DNA of 64,000 nucleotides from NCBI GenBank assembly GCA_963693305.1, contig OY855914.1, forward strand, positions 11,289,403 to 11,353,402, given 5' to 3'. The translations under genes and the position numbers were made by a program. The stretch comes from Meandrina meandrites. Lineage: Eukaryota; Cnidaria; Anthozoa; Scleractinia; Meandrinidae. Below the pieces are notes generated by a model. That model was given only the letters and a program-made list of their open reading frames with translations. It had not been told where the DNA came from and did no database searches. Positions 1 through 9,102 of the stretch are shown piece by piece (the stretch's first letter is position 1; every line of letters begins with the position of its first letter).

Positions 1-230
1 GCTCAAAACTGAGCTCGAAAAATTTCGCTTGAAAAAATGCTGAATAAATCAAATGAATATTAAATTTGGATAATACATTTGGATATTACATCGAAAAATG
101 AGCTCTAAAAAATTTAGACTGAAAATTTAGCTTAAAAGCTTGCGCTAAAAATTTAGCTCTAAAAATTTAGCCTGAAAAATATGCTGGATAAAAGTGTTGA
201 AAAATATGTTGAATGAAAGTATTGAAGCCA
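1..230. repeat. Degenerate AT-rich tandem repeat
   Basis: The first 230 bases are built of loosely repeated phrases of the type GCTCTAAAAATTTAGC and CTGAAAAATATGCTG, each varying slightly. No reading frame is present. Such arrays occur in intergenic or terminal parts of AT-rich viral elements, but the role here is unknown. Confidence 0.5.
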
Positions 231-248
231 AAGCGTAGCTAGATTTTA

Positions 249-415
249 GGCCATTCGGCACTGGAAGATAAGTTAAACTTAGTTTAACTTTCTGAAGCGG
301 GGGATGGAATGGCCGTTAAGAAATCACAGACCCGACTGGTGGGTAAGTTTGCTTTTATAAAATTTTCACTTTATTAAAAGTGAAAAGATTAAAAAAGTAA
401 ACCGGAAGGGTCTGT
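249..415. other. Strongly structured non-coding segment (candidate structured RNA)
   Basis: Four complementary pairings are stacked in 167 bases. GGCCATTC (249-256) pairs with GAATGGCC (307-314) and encloses a 9-bp hairpin (270-278 with 282-290). ACAGACCC (326-333) pairs with GGGTCTGT (408-415) and encloses a perfect 10-bp hairpin, TTTTCACTTT (363-372) with AAAGTGAAAA (377-386), loop ATTA. Perfect nested stems in such AT-rich sequence are unlikely to be chance, and the segment is locally more GC-rich than its surroundings. The strand is undetermined. The layout (long-range pairing closing a hairpin, next to a second such domain) would suit a ribozyme, intron core or viral non-coding RNA, but I could not match it to a named class. 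Confidence 0.45.
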
Positions 416-520
416 TATTTACTGTATTACAAAAATGTTTTCAAAAAATTGTATTGTAAAATATTTTTCTATACTATTTTTTAAAAAAATTATGAATAAA
501 AATGTTATTAAAACTTTGTT

Positions 521-1144
521 ACAATAATATCATACTAATCAAATATATGCTATTGTAGAAGCCGTTGAATAGCAATAATATCATCATTCAAAGCATGAAC
601 ACAACGATTAAATTTAAAGCTGTATTACCCCCTGGAATATAAGTATTGTAATATTAAATATCAACTAAAAATTGATACTAAATATTATTACCAAAAATTA
701 TATCATCTAATTTTTACAATAATATAATACTAATATCATACTAATCAAATATATGCTATTGCAGGAGTCTAACAATAGCAATAATATCATCATTCAAAGC
801 ATGAACACAACGATTAAATTTAAAGCTGTATTACCCCCTTAAAATCAAGAATGAAAAAAATAATATTTACAATATTAATAACTCTGGCCTGGAAAAAGTA
901 ATAATAGTAACGACTTAGGAAAGGATATAATTAGTAAAAAGGGTTAAATCTAAAAAATGATAATCAGGCCTAAATAAAATACGAAGTTAAATGATGTTTG
1001 AATTTATAATTCAAACACAAATAAACTAATAATATAATAATATCAAACTTATCAAATATATGCAATTGTACAAGCTTTACAATAGCATAAAGATGGTTAT
1101 TATAAGCATGAGTAAGATCATAAATTTTAAAGCAAGGTTACCCC
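521..1144. repeat. Three dispersed ~110-bp repeats, each with a small hairpin
   Basis: Copies lie at about 521-632, 732-838 and 1036-1144. The first two are nearly identical (shared phrases CATACTAATCAAATATATGC, CAAAGCATGAACACAACG and a terminal TATTACCCC); the third is diverged but keeps ATCAAATATATGCAATTG and GGTTACCCC. Each holds an inverted repeat around the same spot: in copy 2, TGCTATTG (754-761) pairs with CAATAGCA (773-780); copy 1 pairs GCTATT with AATAGC. The spacing sequence between the arms differs between copies while arms are kept, which suggests selection on the stem. They precede the 3' ends of the minus-strand genes, so they could be terminators, small RNAs or replication-origin repeats. 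Confidence 0.6.
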
Positions 1145-1159
1145 TTGAATACAAGTTTT

Positions 1160-1708
1160 TTAATCAGAATAATTATTAGAATCATTATCAGAATCAGAAT
1201 CAGAATCAGAGCTATCATCACATCGTTCATAATTTAAAATATCATGAATATGTTGATTATATTTTTTTATATCATCTTTTATTTTTGTTTGTTCATAAGC
1301 TTCATCTTCTTCAATATGGATTGCTTCTTCATAGTCATTTTTAAAATTATGTTTTATAATATCTGACTTATAAAGCTTTAAAGATTCCAATATAAATTTT
1401 GAATAACTATATTGAATTGGATATTCATCTTCATTATTCAAATTAATATAAAGAGTCATCATATTTTGAAATGGATATATACGAGGTTGATTAAGTTGAA
1501 CAATATCATATACATCACAGTTGATATCACACGCATATCTGTTAAAAAAGGGATGCATGAAGAATATATGTTGATTGTTATATCTAATTAATGGAGTTCT
1601 AGATATAACCAATTCAATAAGATCACTATCATCTTTAATAATGTTATATTTTAAATCTTTTATTGATGTGAATTTATATAATTTTGTTGGTTTTATTTTT
1701 TTAGTCAT
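1160..1708 (-). CDS. Unknown protein with acidic Asp/Ser-rich tail (virus-like element)
   Basis: A 182-residue intronless ORF that I do not recognise. The N terminus is basic (MTKKIKPTK). The central part is mixed, with aromatic-rich stretches and no membrane segment. The last 25 residues are almost wholly Asp, Ser and Asn (SSDSDSDSDNDSNN), made by a GATTCT-like repeat, giving a flexible, strongly acidic tail of the kind seen in DNA-mimic, histone-binding or polymerase-associated proteins; that functional reading is inference only. The ATG at 1706-1708 follows an AT-rich leader (coding strand ATATAAATATAT directly before it), and the gene lies 28 bases downstream of the GTPase gene on the same strand. 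Base use matches the neighbouring viral genes. Confidence 0.6.
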   Translation of the reverse strand: MTKKIKPTKLYKFTSIKDLKYNIIKDDSDLIELVISRTPLIRYNNQHIFFMHPFFNRYACDINCDVYDIVQLNQPRIYPFQNMMTLYINLNNEDEYPIQYSYSKFILESLKLYKSDIIKHNFKNDYEEAIHIEEDEAYEQTKIKDDIKKYNQHIHDILNYERCDDSSDSDSDSDNDSNNYSD

Positions 1709-1736
1709 ATATATTTATATTAGAAAATATTTTTTA

Positions 1737-2639
1737 TTAAAATAATAAACCATATGCTAAAATATTATTACCATCTAGTAATATTACAGACTGATTTAAA
1801 TGATCAGTTGTATTTATATTAATGACACAATTTATGAATGTATCAGTTGCATTTTTTTTTGTAATGAAATTGTAATTTCCATTTTTCACATCAATAAATT
1901 CAATATCATATGTTTTATTTAGTGAACATAATATGCATTTATAACCAGTTGTGACTAAATTTGTTATATTATAAAAAGATAATTTGATGTTTGATATATT
2001 ATTTAATGGTTTAATTGATGTTGTTTCTCTTCTATGAATTTTTATGTTTTTTATTACATCAAACAATGAGTAATTTACTATATTGCTGTCATTTTTAGAT
2101 ATATTTAGGTTACATTTTGCTGATATTGGAATGAATATTATTTTTTCGAAATGTTGATTATTTAATGATTTTTTTACTTTATTGACGATATTATCATAGG
2201 TATTATTATGATTGATATACTCTGATTTATTTATACAAACAATTAACTGTTTTATTCCATTTACACGTGCTAATAATGTATAATCATAACCTTTTTTAAT
2301 GTTTTTATCAGTTTCATAAGGTTTAGCTGATATTAAAAGCAATGCTATATCAGCTATTGAAGAATTTATTATTATTTCTTTTAATAAATCTTTATGACCA
2401 GGATTATTGAATATTATGTATTCATTATTGTCTATATTGAATTTTTCTTGTGTAGAATTAATTGTTATTCCTTTTGATTGTTCATTATAATCAGTATCAA
2501 CAATATTTGATAGCCAATTTTTTGATTTATTAATAGATTGATTTATTTCTCTATTACATATAACACCAGTATTTATTAAAATGCGTGATATTAAACAGCT
2601 TTTACCTACATCAACGTCTCCTATGCATGTTATAATCAT
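1737..2639 (-). CDS. eEF1A/EF-Tu-like GTPase lacking domain II (virus-like element)
   Basis: The 300-residue product begins at once with a translation-factor G domain: G1 GDVDVGKSCL (7-16), G2 GITI (57-60), G3 NNPGH (78-82), G4 NKSE (137-140) and G5 SAK (173-175). Family members carry DxPGH and NKxD, so the G3 Asp is Asn and the G4 Asp is Glu; the catalytic-type His (82) is kept. After the G domain (about 1-205) the chain passes directly to a segment like eEF1A domain III (about 218-300: TTGYKCIL, the FINCVINI strand, final NNILAYGLLF matching the usual tVAvGvi ending). Normal eEF1A has about 460 residues, and domain II, which holds the aminoacyl end of tRNA, seems absent. Coding-strand TATATATAAG lies one base before the ATG. 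It may bind but hydrolyse GTP poorly; whether it acts in translation or as a decoy is unknown. Confidence 0.75.
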   Translation of the reverse strand: MIITCIGDVDVGKSCLISRILINTGVICNREINQSINKSKNWLSNIVDTDYNEQSKGITINSTQEKFNIDNNEYIIFNNPGHKDLLKEIIINSSIADIALLLISAKPYETDKNIKKGYDYTLLARVNGIKQLIVCINKSEYINHNNTYDNIVNKVKKSLNNQHFEKIIFIPISAKCNLNISKNDSNIVNYSLFDVIKNIKIHRRETTSIKPLNNISNIKLSFYNITNLVTTGYKCILCSLNKTYDIEFIDVKNGNYNFITKKNATDTFINCVININTTDHLNQSVILLDGNNILAYGLLF

Positions 2640-2717
2640 TCTTATATATAATATATGATATATTTTATTTTTTATTTATTTTGTGATGACCATAAGCATA
2701 GCTTGTTATACCATCAT

Positions 2718-5700
2718 TTAACGTTTGTCATCATAGCATGATAATGACACTTTGTTTATTTCATAGCTACCTAATTGATGATTAATGCTTCTGATAGTTT
2801 TCATTTTATGATGTAATTGTTGATTATTAAATAATGTTTCTTTATAATTACGATGATTGAGGTCGTTTTTAATTACGTTTTTCTTTATACCCTTTGCTGT
2901 TTTATTTTCATTATCATCATCTTTAATGTATGAGTACATTTTTGATCTTAAGCCAATGAATTCAGTTATTGGAATACCATGAGTTTCATCTTTAAATTTA
3001 CCAATAACTTTTTTATTAAAATCATCAAAATATTTGGAGTTTTTATCATATTCACTAAAATCAAATTTATCCCTATCATTAAAAAAGTCTTTATATACAT
3101 CATTAGCTTCTATCTCATAACAGAGGCTATCAGTATCAGTGAATAATAATTTAGATTTATTTCTATACTTGTTCTTAATGTAGTTATAATGGAAATCATA
3201 CATCAGAGTCTTACTTAAATCAAGGATAGACATTCCTACATATGATGGTTTATTTAATGTTAGTGTTTCTTTTATTTTATGAACAGCAACTAGATTTTCA
3301 TTGAATATTTTACTACTTACATATGTTGGTTTAGAAGTCATCTTCAATAATTTTTTTTCATCTGTAATCAATCTAACATCAACTCTTTTTCGAAGATTTT
3401 CCATTGTTTTACTATATACTGAATTATTCATTAATTTGAAAAAATCTTTTTCAAAACTATTTTTTGCTTGAGTCCTTTTCTGAGTATTGAAGTCAATATA
3501 CTGTTTTAACCATGGAGATTGATTGAACTCAAGTGCTCTATAAACTTTTATTATTTTTAAACCGAGATCAAGGTATAATTGTAAATTTCTATAGTGTAGG
3601 ACATACTTTTCTTTGTTATTTAATGTAGGTATTAATTTATGAACTAACCCTGTGGATATATTGTATTTATCTGCGATAGATTTGCAATAATTAGATAGCA
3701 TGTCTCTTGATACTTTTACCTTTTCAGATGCTAAAGGATAATCATTATGAATGTTATGCAACTCTTTTGGGTATTCTAAATCAACTTCTAGTATCAAACC
3801 TTTTTTTACTTTTTTCATCATACTTTGCTAAATTGGTTTCATCAATTTGCTTCTGTGTTAACCATTTAAATTTTCCAGTAGGTAAGTACTGACTCATAGC
3901 CCATCCATATAAATTATTTGCATCAAGATAAATGATATACTTTGATGATAATGTTTCATCATAATCTTTCATGTATTTATTATTTGCTTTACTATGACGA
4001 TTTGCAATATAAGATATGCCTCCTCTCATTCCTTTTTCAATAAATTGGTACATATCTATATCAGTAATTAGTTCGAGTTTAATATTAGACATTTTTAGCA
4101 TACTATCCCATGATAATCCAGGACTGCTAAAATAGTGACATGGATCTAGTTTATAATAATGTATGCATGTTTTTCTAAAGTTTTCAAATACATCAGCTAA
4201 TAGAAGTATATCAGACTTTAAATAAAGATCATGATATTCACCCATTGATGAAATATTGAATGTTTTCCAAACATTTTTAGCATGTTTATAATCTTCATTA
4301 CTGATATGTTCATTATTCAATGTACTGTAAAAATCATCTTTTGTTGGTAATTTTAAATCATCGAATTTATCAAAGCTGTCCATATAATCATATGGATATA
4401 TGCCTTTTTTTTTTCATTAATTCAAATTTTTTATTTTTGAATTCTTTGTTTGTATATTTAAAAGCTTCATTAGGTAAATTACTGACTAATTTATTCAAAC
4501 TAGAGTTCATAAATTGAAAACTATCAATAAAAGTTAAATGATTACCTAGCATGAAAGCCATATATTTTTCCATATTATTAGGTATAGCATTAATAGTCAT
4601 TTTTTTAACATCACCTTTATTATTTTTGTATGTATAGTTATTAACAATAGCACCAATCTCTTGCATAATGAAATGGCTATCATACCCTCGAAGATTATGA
4701 AATATTACAGGAATTTTTATTTTATCAGGATCTACTTGTAGTTTCAATTTGCATTCTTGATGTGTTGAGCCAATGTATTTAGTAGTAATAGGACAATGAT
4801 ATCTTACTTTAATATCTTTCTCAGTATATTGTTTATTACATATATGACATACTGTCGTATTTTTGAATTCATTTTTATCATCATCAGTCATCTCTAATTC
4901 TTTATTCAAATTCATTTTAATAATTTTTTTGCAATAATCTACTTCTTCAAGCATCTTTTCCATAAATTTATAAACAGCTTTTTCACCTCTATATATTTTT
5001 ATTGGTTTTGAATAATTATCATCATAACAACAGACAACTTTATATCCATAACCACAGTCTGTATGCTTTTGATATGCTTCAGTATATGATTTTTCATCAT
5101 AAGGTTTGCAGCCTTGAACTTTTTCTAAAATGCTTTCAAAATCTGCATATATAACGAACGGAACTTTTTGTTGTTTATAAAAATTTTCAAATTTCAATGT
5201 GTTGTTGTCTTTTGTTGGCATTTTAATAGCTTGTACTCCATTTACTTGTATGCAGTTTAATTTGTGATCATTTAGCACTCTTTCTGAGCTGAAACATTGA
5301 ATACAATGCATGCAAAAATACTTTCTTTCCTTATGTTTTGTTTGATTATACATGAACTTATTGAAATCTTTTATTAGTACGTAATGCTTGTTTTCATCTT
5401 TTGTTATTAATAATAAATTCATGCAATTATCATATTTTTCTTTCGATACATAGATTGGGTATGTTTGCATTTTTTCATAACTGAAAACGTTGATATTGAT
5501 CTCATTTTGCTTTTCAATCTTATTATAATGTTTATTAGAAACAGGAAATTCAATATTATTATAATTTAATTTGTTAATATATTCTTTGTCTGATTTTTTT
5601 ATTCTTTCTTGATTTTTAATTGTTGGATTTAAGTGTCTGATATGACACCATAAAAACACTTATTATCATTATTTTTAAGGTTAATTAAACCTTTTACACT

Positions 5701-6480
5701 ATTTTGAAGTTCCTTAGGTAGTTTTATATATGAAGATCCATTCATCGGTTTATATTTAACAATATTTAAATAATGATTATCAACTGATTTTATAGTCCAA
5801 CCTGATCCTTCAGATACCCATGAAGCTATAAAATTTAATATTTGTTGTTCAGATAAATTTAATGATTCAGGAATATCAAGATCATTTATTATTGTTTGAG
5901 CTTTGCTATTGAAATATGCAGTTTTATCAATTATCTTATTATTAGTGACTTTTCTAAATGTTACTTTTAAAGTCATGAAGAATTTTAACCCTTTCATTTT
6001 ATTTAATAATGTATTGATGTGATGCTTGACAGCTAATTTTGTGTTTTGTAATTGCTCAAGTGGGTTTTTGTTATTATTTATAATAATTTCATAGGATTTT
6101 GTATAACCTTTCAAAGCTTTATCAGTTTCTTTTATTTGAGTTGAATTTATGTCATCTTCTACGACGTCTTTTTTGGGTTTATCTTCTACGACGTCTTTTT
6201 TGGGTTTATCTTCTATGACGTCTTTTTTGGGTTTATCTTCTACGACGTCTTTTTTTGGTTCATCAATTATTTCCATGACTTCATCATGTGATTTATTTTG
6301 TAACAATATTATTTCAATTAGTTCATTTTGAGTTAAATCTTGTAAATTCAATTGATTCATTTCAAAGAAATCATCTTTTGTTTTGATTAAATCAATTAGT
6401 TCCTGTTTTGTCTTTTTTTTCAAAATGAAAATTCGGATTAATTCTTTTTGTGACAAATTTTTCAAATTCACTTGATTCAT
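2718..6480 (-). pseudogene. Protein-primed-type family B DNA polymerase, frameshifted (Polinton/adintovirus type)
   Basis: The gene is spread over four same-strand ORFs in different frames: 6480-5629, 5659-4388, 4383-3781 and 3821-2718. In order it shows two SAP-like helix repeats at the N terminus, four copies of a KPKKDVVED linker repeat (6156-6262), a C-x2-C zinc-like cluster, exonuclease motifs YADFES (near 5140), FHNLRGYDSHF (near 4690) and FIDSFQF (near 4530), polymerase motif A DANNLYGWAMSQ (near 3910), motif B NNSVYSKTMEN (near 3410) and motif C FTDTDSL (near 3130). The total of about 1250 codons fits full length for the family. Breaks: one base lost at the 5-base run 5652-5656, one gained at the 10-base run 4405-4414, one gained at the 7-base run 3801-3807, and a shift near 2722 that removes the last residues. 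Motif B has Ser where the family has an almost invariant Gly. It would replicate the element; as read it is inactive. Confidence 0.85.
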
Positions 6481-6580
6481 AATAATATTACTATAGATAA
6501 TATTTTATATCTTTATATATTTTTAAAAATAGTATAAAAATATTTTTAAAAATATTTATATACTTGAATTTTATATTATA

Positions 6581-6793
6581 CTATATGTATTTATTTGAAT
6601 TTAAAATAATTTTTTCATGATTACGCTGGTGTTTTTTAGTTTTCAAATGAGACCATTTACCAGCTAATTTATAATCCTTTTCATTGGCACAAATGTTACA
6701 ATACCATGGTTTATTCAACATATACTTCGTTTTACTAATTTTTATTGCTATTTGTCTCTCTTCATCACTTGAATGTTTCTGATATCTTGACAT
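6581..6793 (-). CDS. Small single C2H2 zinc-finger protein (virus-like element)
   Basis: A 70-residue basic protein with one zinc finger of the spacing C-x2-C (WYCNICANE) then H-x5-H (WSHLKTKKH), close to the matrin/U1-type C2H2 pattern used for RNA or DNA binding. The remainder is Lys-rich. It starts at 6791-6793 and is divergent from the VLTF3-like gene, sharing a 53-base AT-rich intergenic space; it sits just upstream of the polymerase gene on the same strand. Small finger proteins of this sort are common in large and mid-size DNA viruses of eukaryotes; a role in transcription or genome binding is inference. Confidence 0.65.
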   Translation of the reverse strand: MSRYQKHSSDEERQIAIKISKTKYMLNKPWYCNICANEKDYKLAGKWSHLKTKKHQRNHEKIILNSNKYI

Positions 6794-6846
6794 TTGATTA
6801 TATAATATTATTTAAGATAATATTTTCTTATGTATTTTATATAAAG
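6794..6846. promoter_or_regulatory. Divergent AT-rich promoter region
   Basis: Only 53 bases separate the start codons of the zinc-finger gene (minus) and the VLTF3-like gene (plus), so both promoters must lie here or in the coding sequence. The plus-strand start is directly preceded by TTTTATATAAAG; the minus-strand start by ATTATATAATC. Similar TATATAAG or ATATAAG strings sit within about 15 bases of the starts of the GTPase gene (2639) and the membrane-protein gene (7867). Confidence 0.4.
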
Positions 6847-7407
6847 ATGGTTTGTGATTCACAAATTCATAATGAATTAAAAATTTTAAAAGAACCTATA
6901 TGCCCTTTCTGCGAGAATATTTTAATAGAAGGTGATAAAATGGTCGAGCTATGCTGTAGTAATCAGAATATGGCGAATAAAAACGGTATGAATGTTTGTC
7001 TAAATTGCGGTTTAGTTCATGGTTGTGAATATGTTATAGGTTACCTTGATTTTTATGAGAATATGTATAAAATACATAAAAAATCAATATATAAACGTAA
7101 ATATCATATCGATAATACGTTGAATTCTATTTGCTATGAGAATAAAATCACATTGACTTATAAACAAAGGGATAAAATTTATAAGACATTCGAAATAATT
7201 GGATCTGTTATTCCTTCAGTTAATAAACTCCGAAGACGAATTATCAGCACTAAATATATCCTCAGGCAGTTATTTAAATTGCTTGATATTCCATTTGAAT
7301 GTATAAAGATTACTAAATCGAGAAAAACGCTTGAATTTTATAATCGATATTGGGCGAAGATTTTAGAATTGAAATTTGATAGTATCATACACATTATCAG
7401 ACAGTGA
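6847..7407 (+). CDS. VLTF3-like late transcription factor (zinc ribbon)
   Basis: The ATG at 6847 is chosen because it directly follows TTTTATATAAAG and because the upstream in-frame extension runs back over the neighbouring divergent gene. The product is 186 residues. It shows a cysteine-rich N terminus (CPFC, ELCCS, then VCLNCGLVHG), a typical zinc-ribbon/VLTF3 pattern, followed by IYKRKYH, which matches the family's conserved Y-x-R-x-x-H block, and a helical C-terminal part ending in a Trp-containing segment (YNRYWAKILEL). In poxviruses and other nucleocytoviruses VLTF3 activates late-gene promoters. It is the main plus-strand gene of the element and overlaps the 3' end of the convergent membrane-protein gene by 11 bases. 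Identification rests on motif pattern only, but the cysteine and RKYH blocks together are distinctive. Confidence 0.7.
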   Translation: MVCDSQIHNELKILKEPICPFCENILIEGDKMVELCCSNQNMANKNGMNVCLNCGLVHGCEYVIGYLDFYENMYKIHKKSIYKRKYHIDNTLNSICYENKITLTYKQRDKIYKTFEIIGSVIPSVNKLRRRIISTKYILRQLFKLLDIPFECIKITKSRKTLEFYNRYWAKILELKFDSIIHIIRQ

Positions 7408-7867
7408 ATTGTTTGTTATATCTGTTAACATATTCATCTATAGTTGGACATTGATCAATAACAATATCGTCAAGCACTTTTAGATCGGTTAGAAAAGAAT
7501 TTTCATCAGATTGTAAGCCTCTCAAGAAGCATTTTATCTGTATACAAACTTTCTCATAACTTGTGTATGCAAATTTGCATTTATTAACTTTGTCAGAAAT
7601 GTTACTCTTTGTTATATAACCATGAATCAAAACACCCAATCCTGTTAAACAACCTATAACAATAGGATTAAGAGTAATACTACCAACAACAGAACCTATA
7701 ACAGTCAAGCTAATGGAGGACATCTGCAGAGATAGATAAATACGTTTCAATTTCTTATACTTCCATTTATAACATGTTTGTAATCGGTGGTAATTATTAT
7801 ACAATTCCTTCAATTCTTTTACTCTATCTTCTGATAATTTGTTGGATATATGATTAAAATTCATCAT
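7397..7867 (-). CDS. Two-helix membrane protein, SLATT-like (virus-like element)
   Basis: The 156-residue product has an N-terminal amphipathic, basic coiled helix (about 10-45, with YKWKYKKLKRIY just before the membrane), two adjacent hydrophobic helices (about 48-66, SSISLTVIGSVVGSITL, and 69-86, IVIGCLTGLGVLIHG) joined by a short NP turn, then a cytosolic helical tail (about 95-156). Helix, two close membrane spans, helix is the architecture of the SLATT family, whose bacterial members are pore-forming effectors in nucleotide-signalling defence. The match is one of layout, not of a diagnostic motif, so holin-like or viral membrane roles are equally open. Coding-strand ATATAAGAAG lies just upstream of the start. 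It ends 11 bases inside the convergent VLTF3-like gene. Confidence 0.6.
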   Translation of the reverse strand: MMNFNHISNKLSEDRVKELKELYNNYHRLQTCYKWKYKKLKRIYLSLQMSSISLTVIGSVVGSITLNPIVIGCLTGLGVLIHGYITKSNISDKVNKCKFAYTSYEKVCIQIKCFLRGLQSDENSFLTDLKVLDDIVIDQCPTIDEYVNRYNKQFTV

Positions 7868-7956
7868 ATGTCTTCTTATATGTTATATAATTATACAATG
7901 TTTTATTTCTATTTTTAAATCTGCAGTTTTCATATATATATTGTTTATACAGTAAA

Positions 7957-9102
7957 TTATATAAAATACACTCCATTTCCTTTTTCAAGAAAACAAATTT
8001 TATTAAATTCCTTTGAAGAAAAACTGTAAGCATTGGTTGATACTCCTATTCGTTTTATTTTATAAGGCAATTCTAGTATTATGTTTCTTGTTGTAACATC
8101 TCTTATATTGACGGTTTTATCTAAATAAGCTCCATTTACCAAACCATATCTTACATTGTTGTTATTTTTCATGATCCACATAAAAAGGTTTTTATTTTGA
8201 TATTGACTTAACACACTTAATTGATGATTATTATCGTTTTGATTGTCGATGATGAGTTTTTGGTTATTTATGCTATAACGAGGATCACTATAAATGAATT
8301 TTTTGTCATTAGTAATTCCTCCGAAACCAACAAGATTTTTTGTTGCATCTGTAAATGTTGTGTTGTGTTTAAAGCTGATAAAAATTGTATATTTATTTGT
8401 ACTAATTGTTTTTCTTAATGAAATCACAGATCCATTTAAAACAGTTCCTAACTGTTTATCAAACAATGATAAATCGAAATCATCTTTCATATATTCAGTT
8501 GTAATATAACCATTATCGTTTTGACATTTTACATATTTTACTTCAGCACCGAATGTATCATCTACTATAAAATTATTTGCATCAGTTATATCAAAAAAAG
8601 TTTCAAATATTTCTGTGTAATAACTTTTTGGTTGTAATGGCTTTATTAAAATTCCGATAGAATCATTAATATCTTTTTTTGAAGTTGATATAGCTGTATT
8701 CAATTGTTTCAAATTTATAGCCCCATAGTCATCATTTGTGTTATCTCCTAATCCAACGATTTTATTTCCCTGCATGTTAATTTCTTCATTAAAATAGACG
8801 AATCCATTTTCAGTAAAATATAAAGCATCATATAAAGCAGGATTAATATCTGATTGAATACTTACAACACCATAAATGATGAAATAAGTTTGAAATTTGG
8901 ATGGATATGATACATCAGCATTTAATTTGATTTCAATATCTAGGAATAAGTAATTGTTATAAGCATTTTGACTTTTGGTGAACTGACAAATCAATCTTGA
9001 ATACTTACGTGAAAATAATGTTTTTTTCTTAACGTTATGAATTGTTTCAATGGAAGAAACACCATTCAAGAATATGCTTTCTACATCGGAGCTTATCCAC
9101 AT
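7957..9102 (-). CDS. Tail-fibre/attachment-like protein, probably truncated at its 5' end
   Basis: The first ATG gives 381 residues. About one third in, NMQGNKIVGLGDNTNDDYGA followed by INLKQLN matches the D-M-x-G-x-K-I-x-x-L module of phage and viral fibre proteins, in which short beta units lead into a trimeric shaft. After it comes a coil-like stretch and a beta-rich C-terminal half with a jelly-roll or LamG-like feel, the likely receptor-binding head. The reading frame stays open for about 85 bases upstream of this ATG until a stop near 9190, encoding plausible protein, and no TATATAAG motif precedes the ATG; this suggests that the true N terminus was lost where the element meets host-like DNA. 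Function in surface attachment is inferred from the fibre module. Confidence 0.65.
   Translation of the reverse strand: MWISSDVESIFLNGVSSIETIHNVKKKTLFSRKYSRLICQFTKSQNAYNNYLFLDIEIKLNADVSYPSKFQTYFIIYGVVSIQSDINPALYDALYFTENGFVYFNEEINMQGNKIVGLGDNTNDDYGAINLKQLNTAISTSKKDINDSIGILIKPLQPKSYYTEIFETFFDITDANNFIVDDTFGAEVKYVKCQNDNGYITTEYMKDDFDLSLFDKQLGTVLNGSVISLRKTISTNKYTIFISFKHNTTFTDATKNLVGFGGITNDKKFIYSDPRYSINNQKLIIDNQNDNNHQLSVLSQYQNKNLFMWIMKNNNNVRYGLVNGAYLDKTVNIRDVTTRNIILELPYKIKRIGVSTNAYSFSSKEFNKICFLEKGNGVYFI

Noticed and set aside
249..415. Group I intron core
   Set aside because: ACAGACCC/GGGTCTGT could imitate a P7 pairing, but no P, Q and S elements or guanosine-site context could be fitted.
521..1144. 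tRNA-like genes in the hairpin repeats
   Set aside because: Only one short stem per repeat; no cloverleaf, T-loop consensus or acceptor stem can be built.
6149..6331. Plus-strand frame with repeated Ser-Thr-Thr-Ser-Phe
   Set aside because: Antisense of the KPKKDVVED linker repeat in the polymerase gene.
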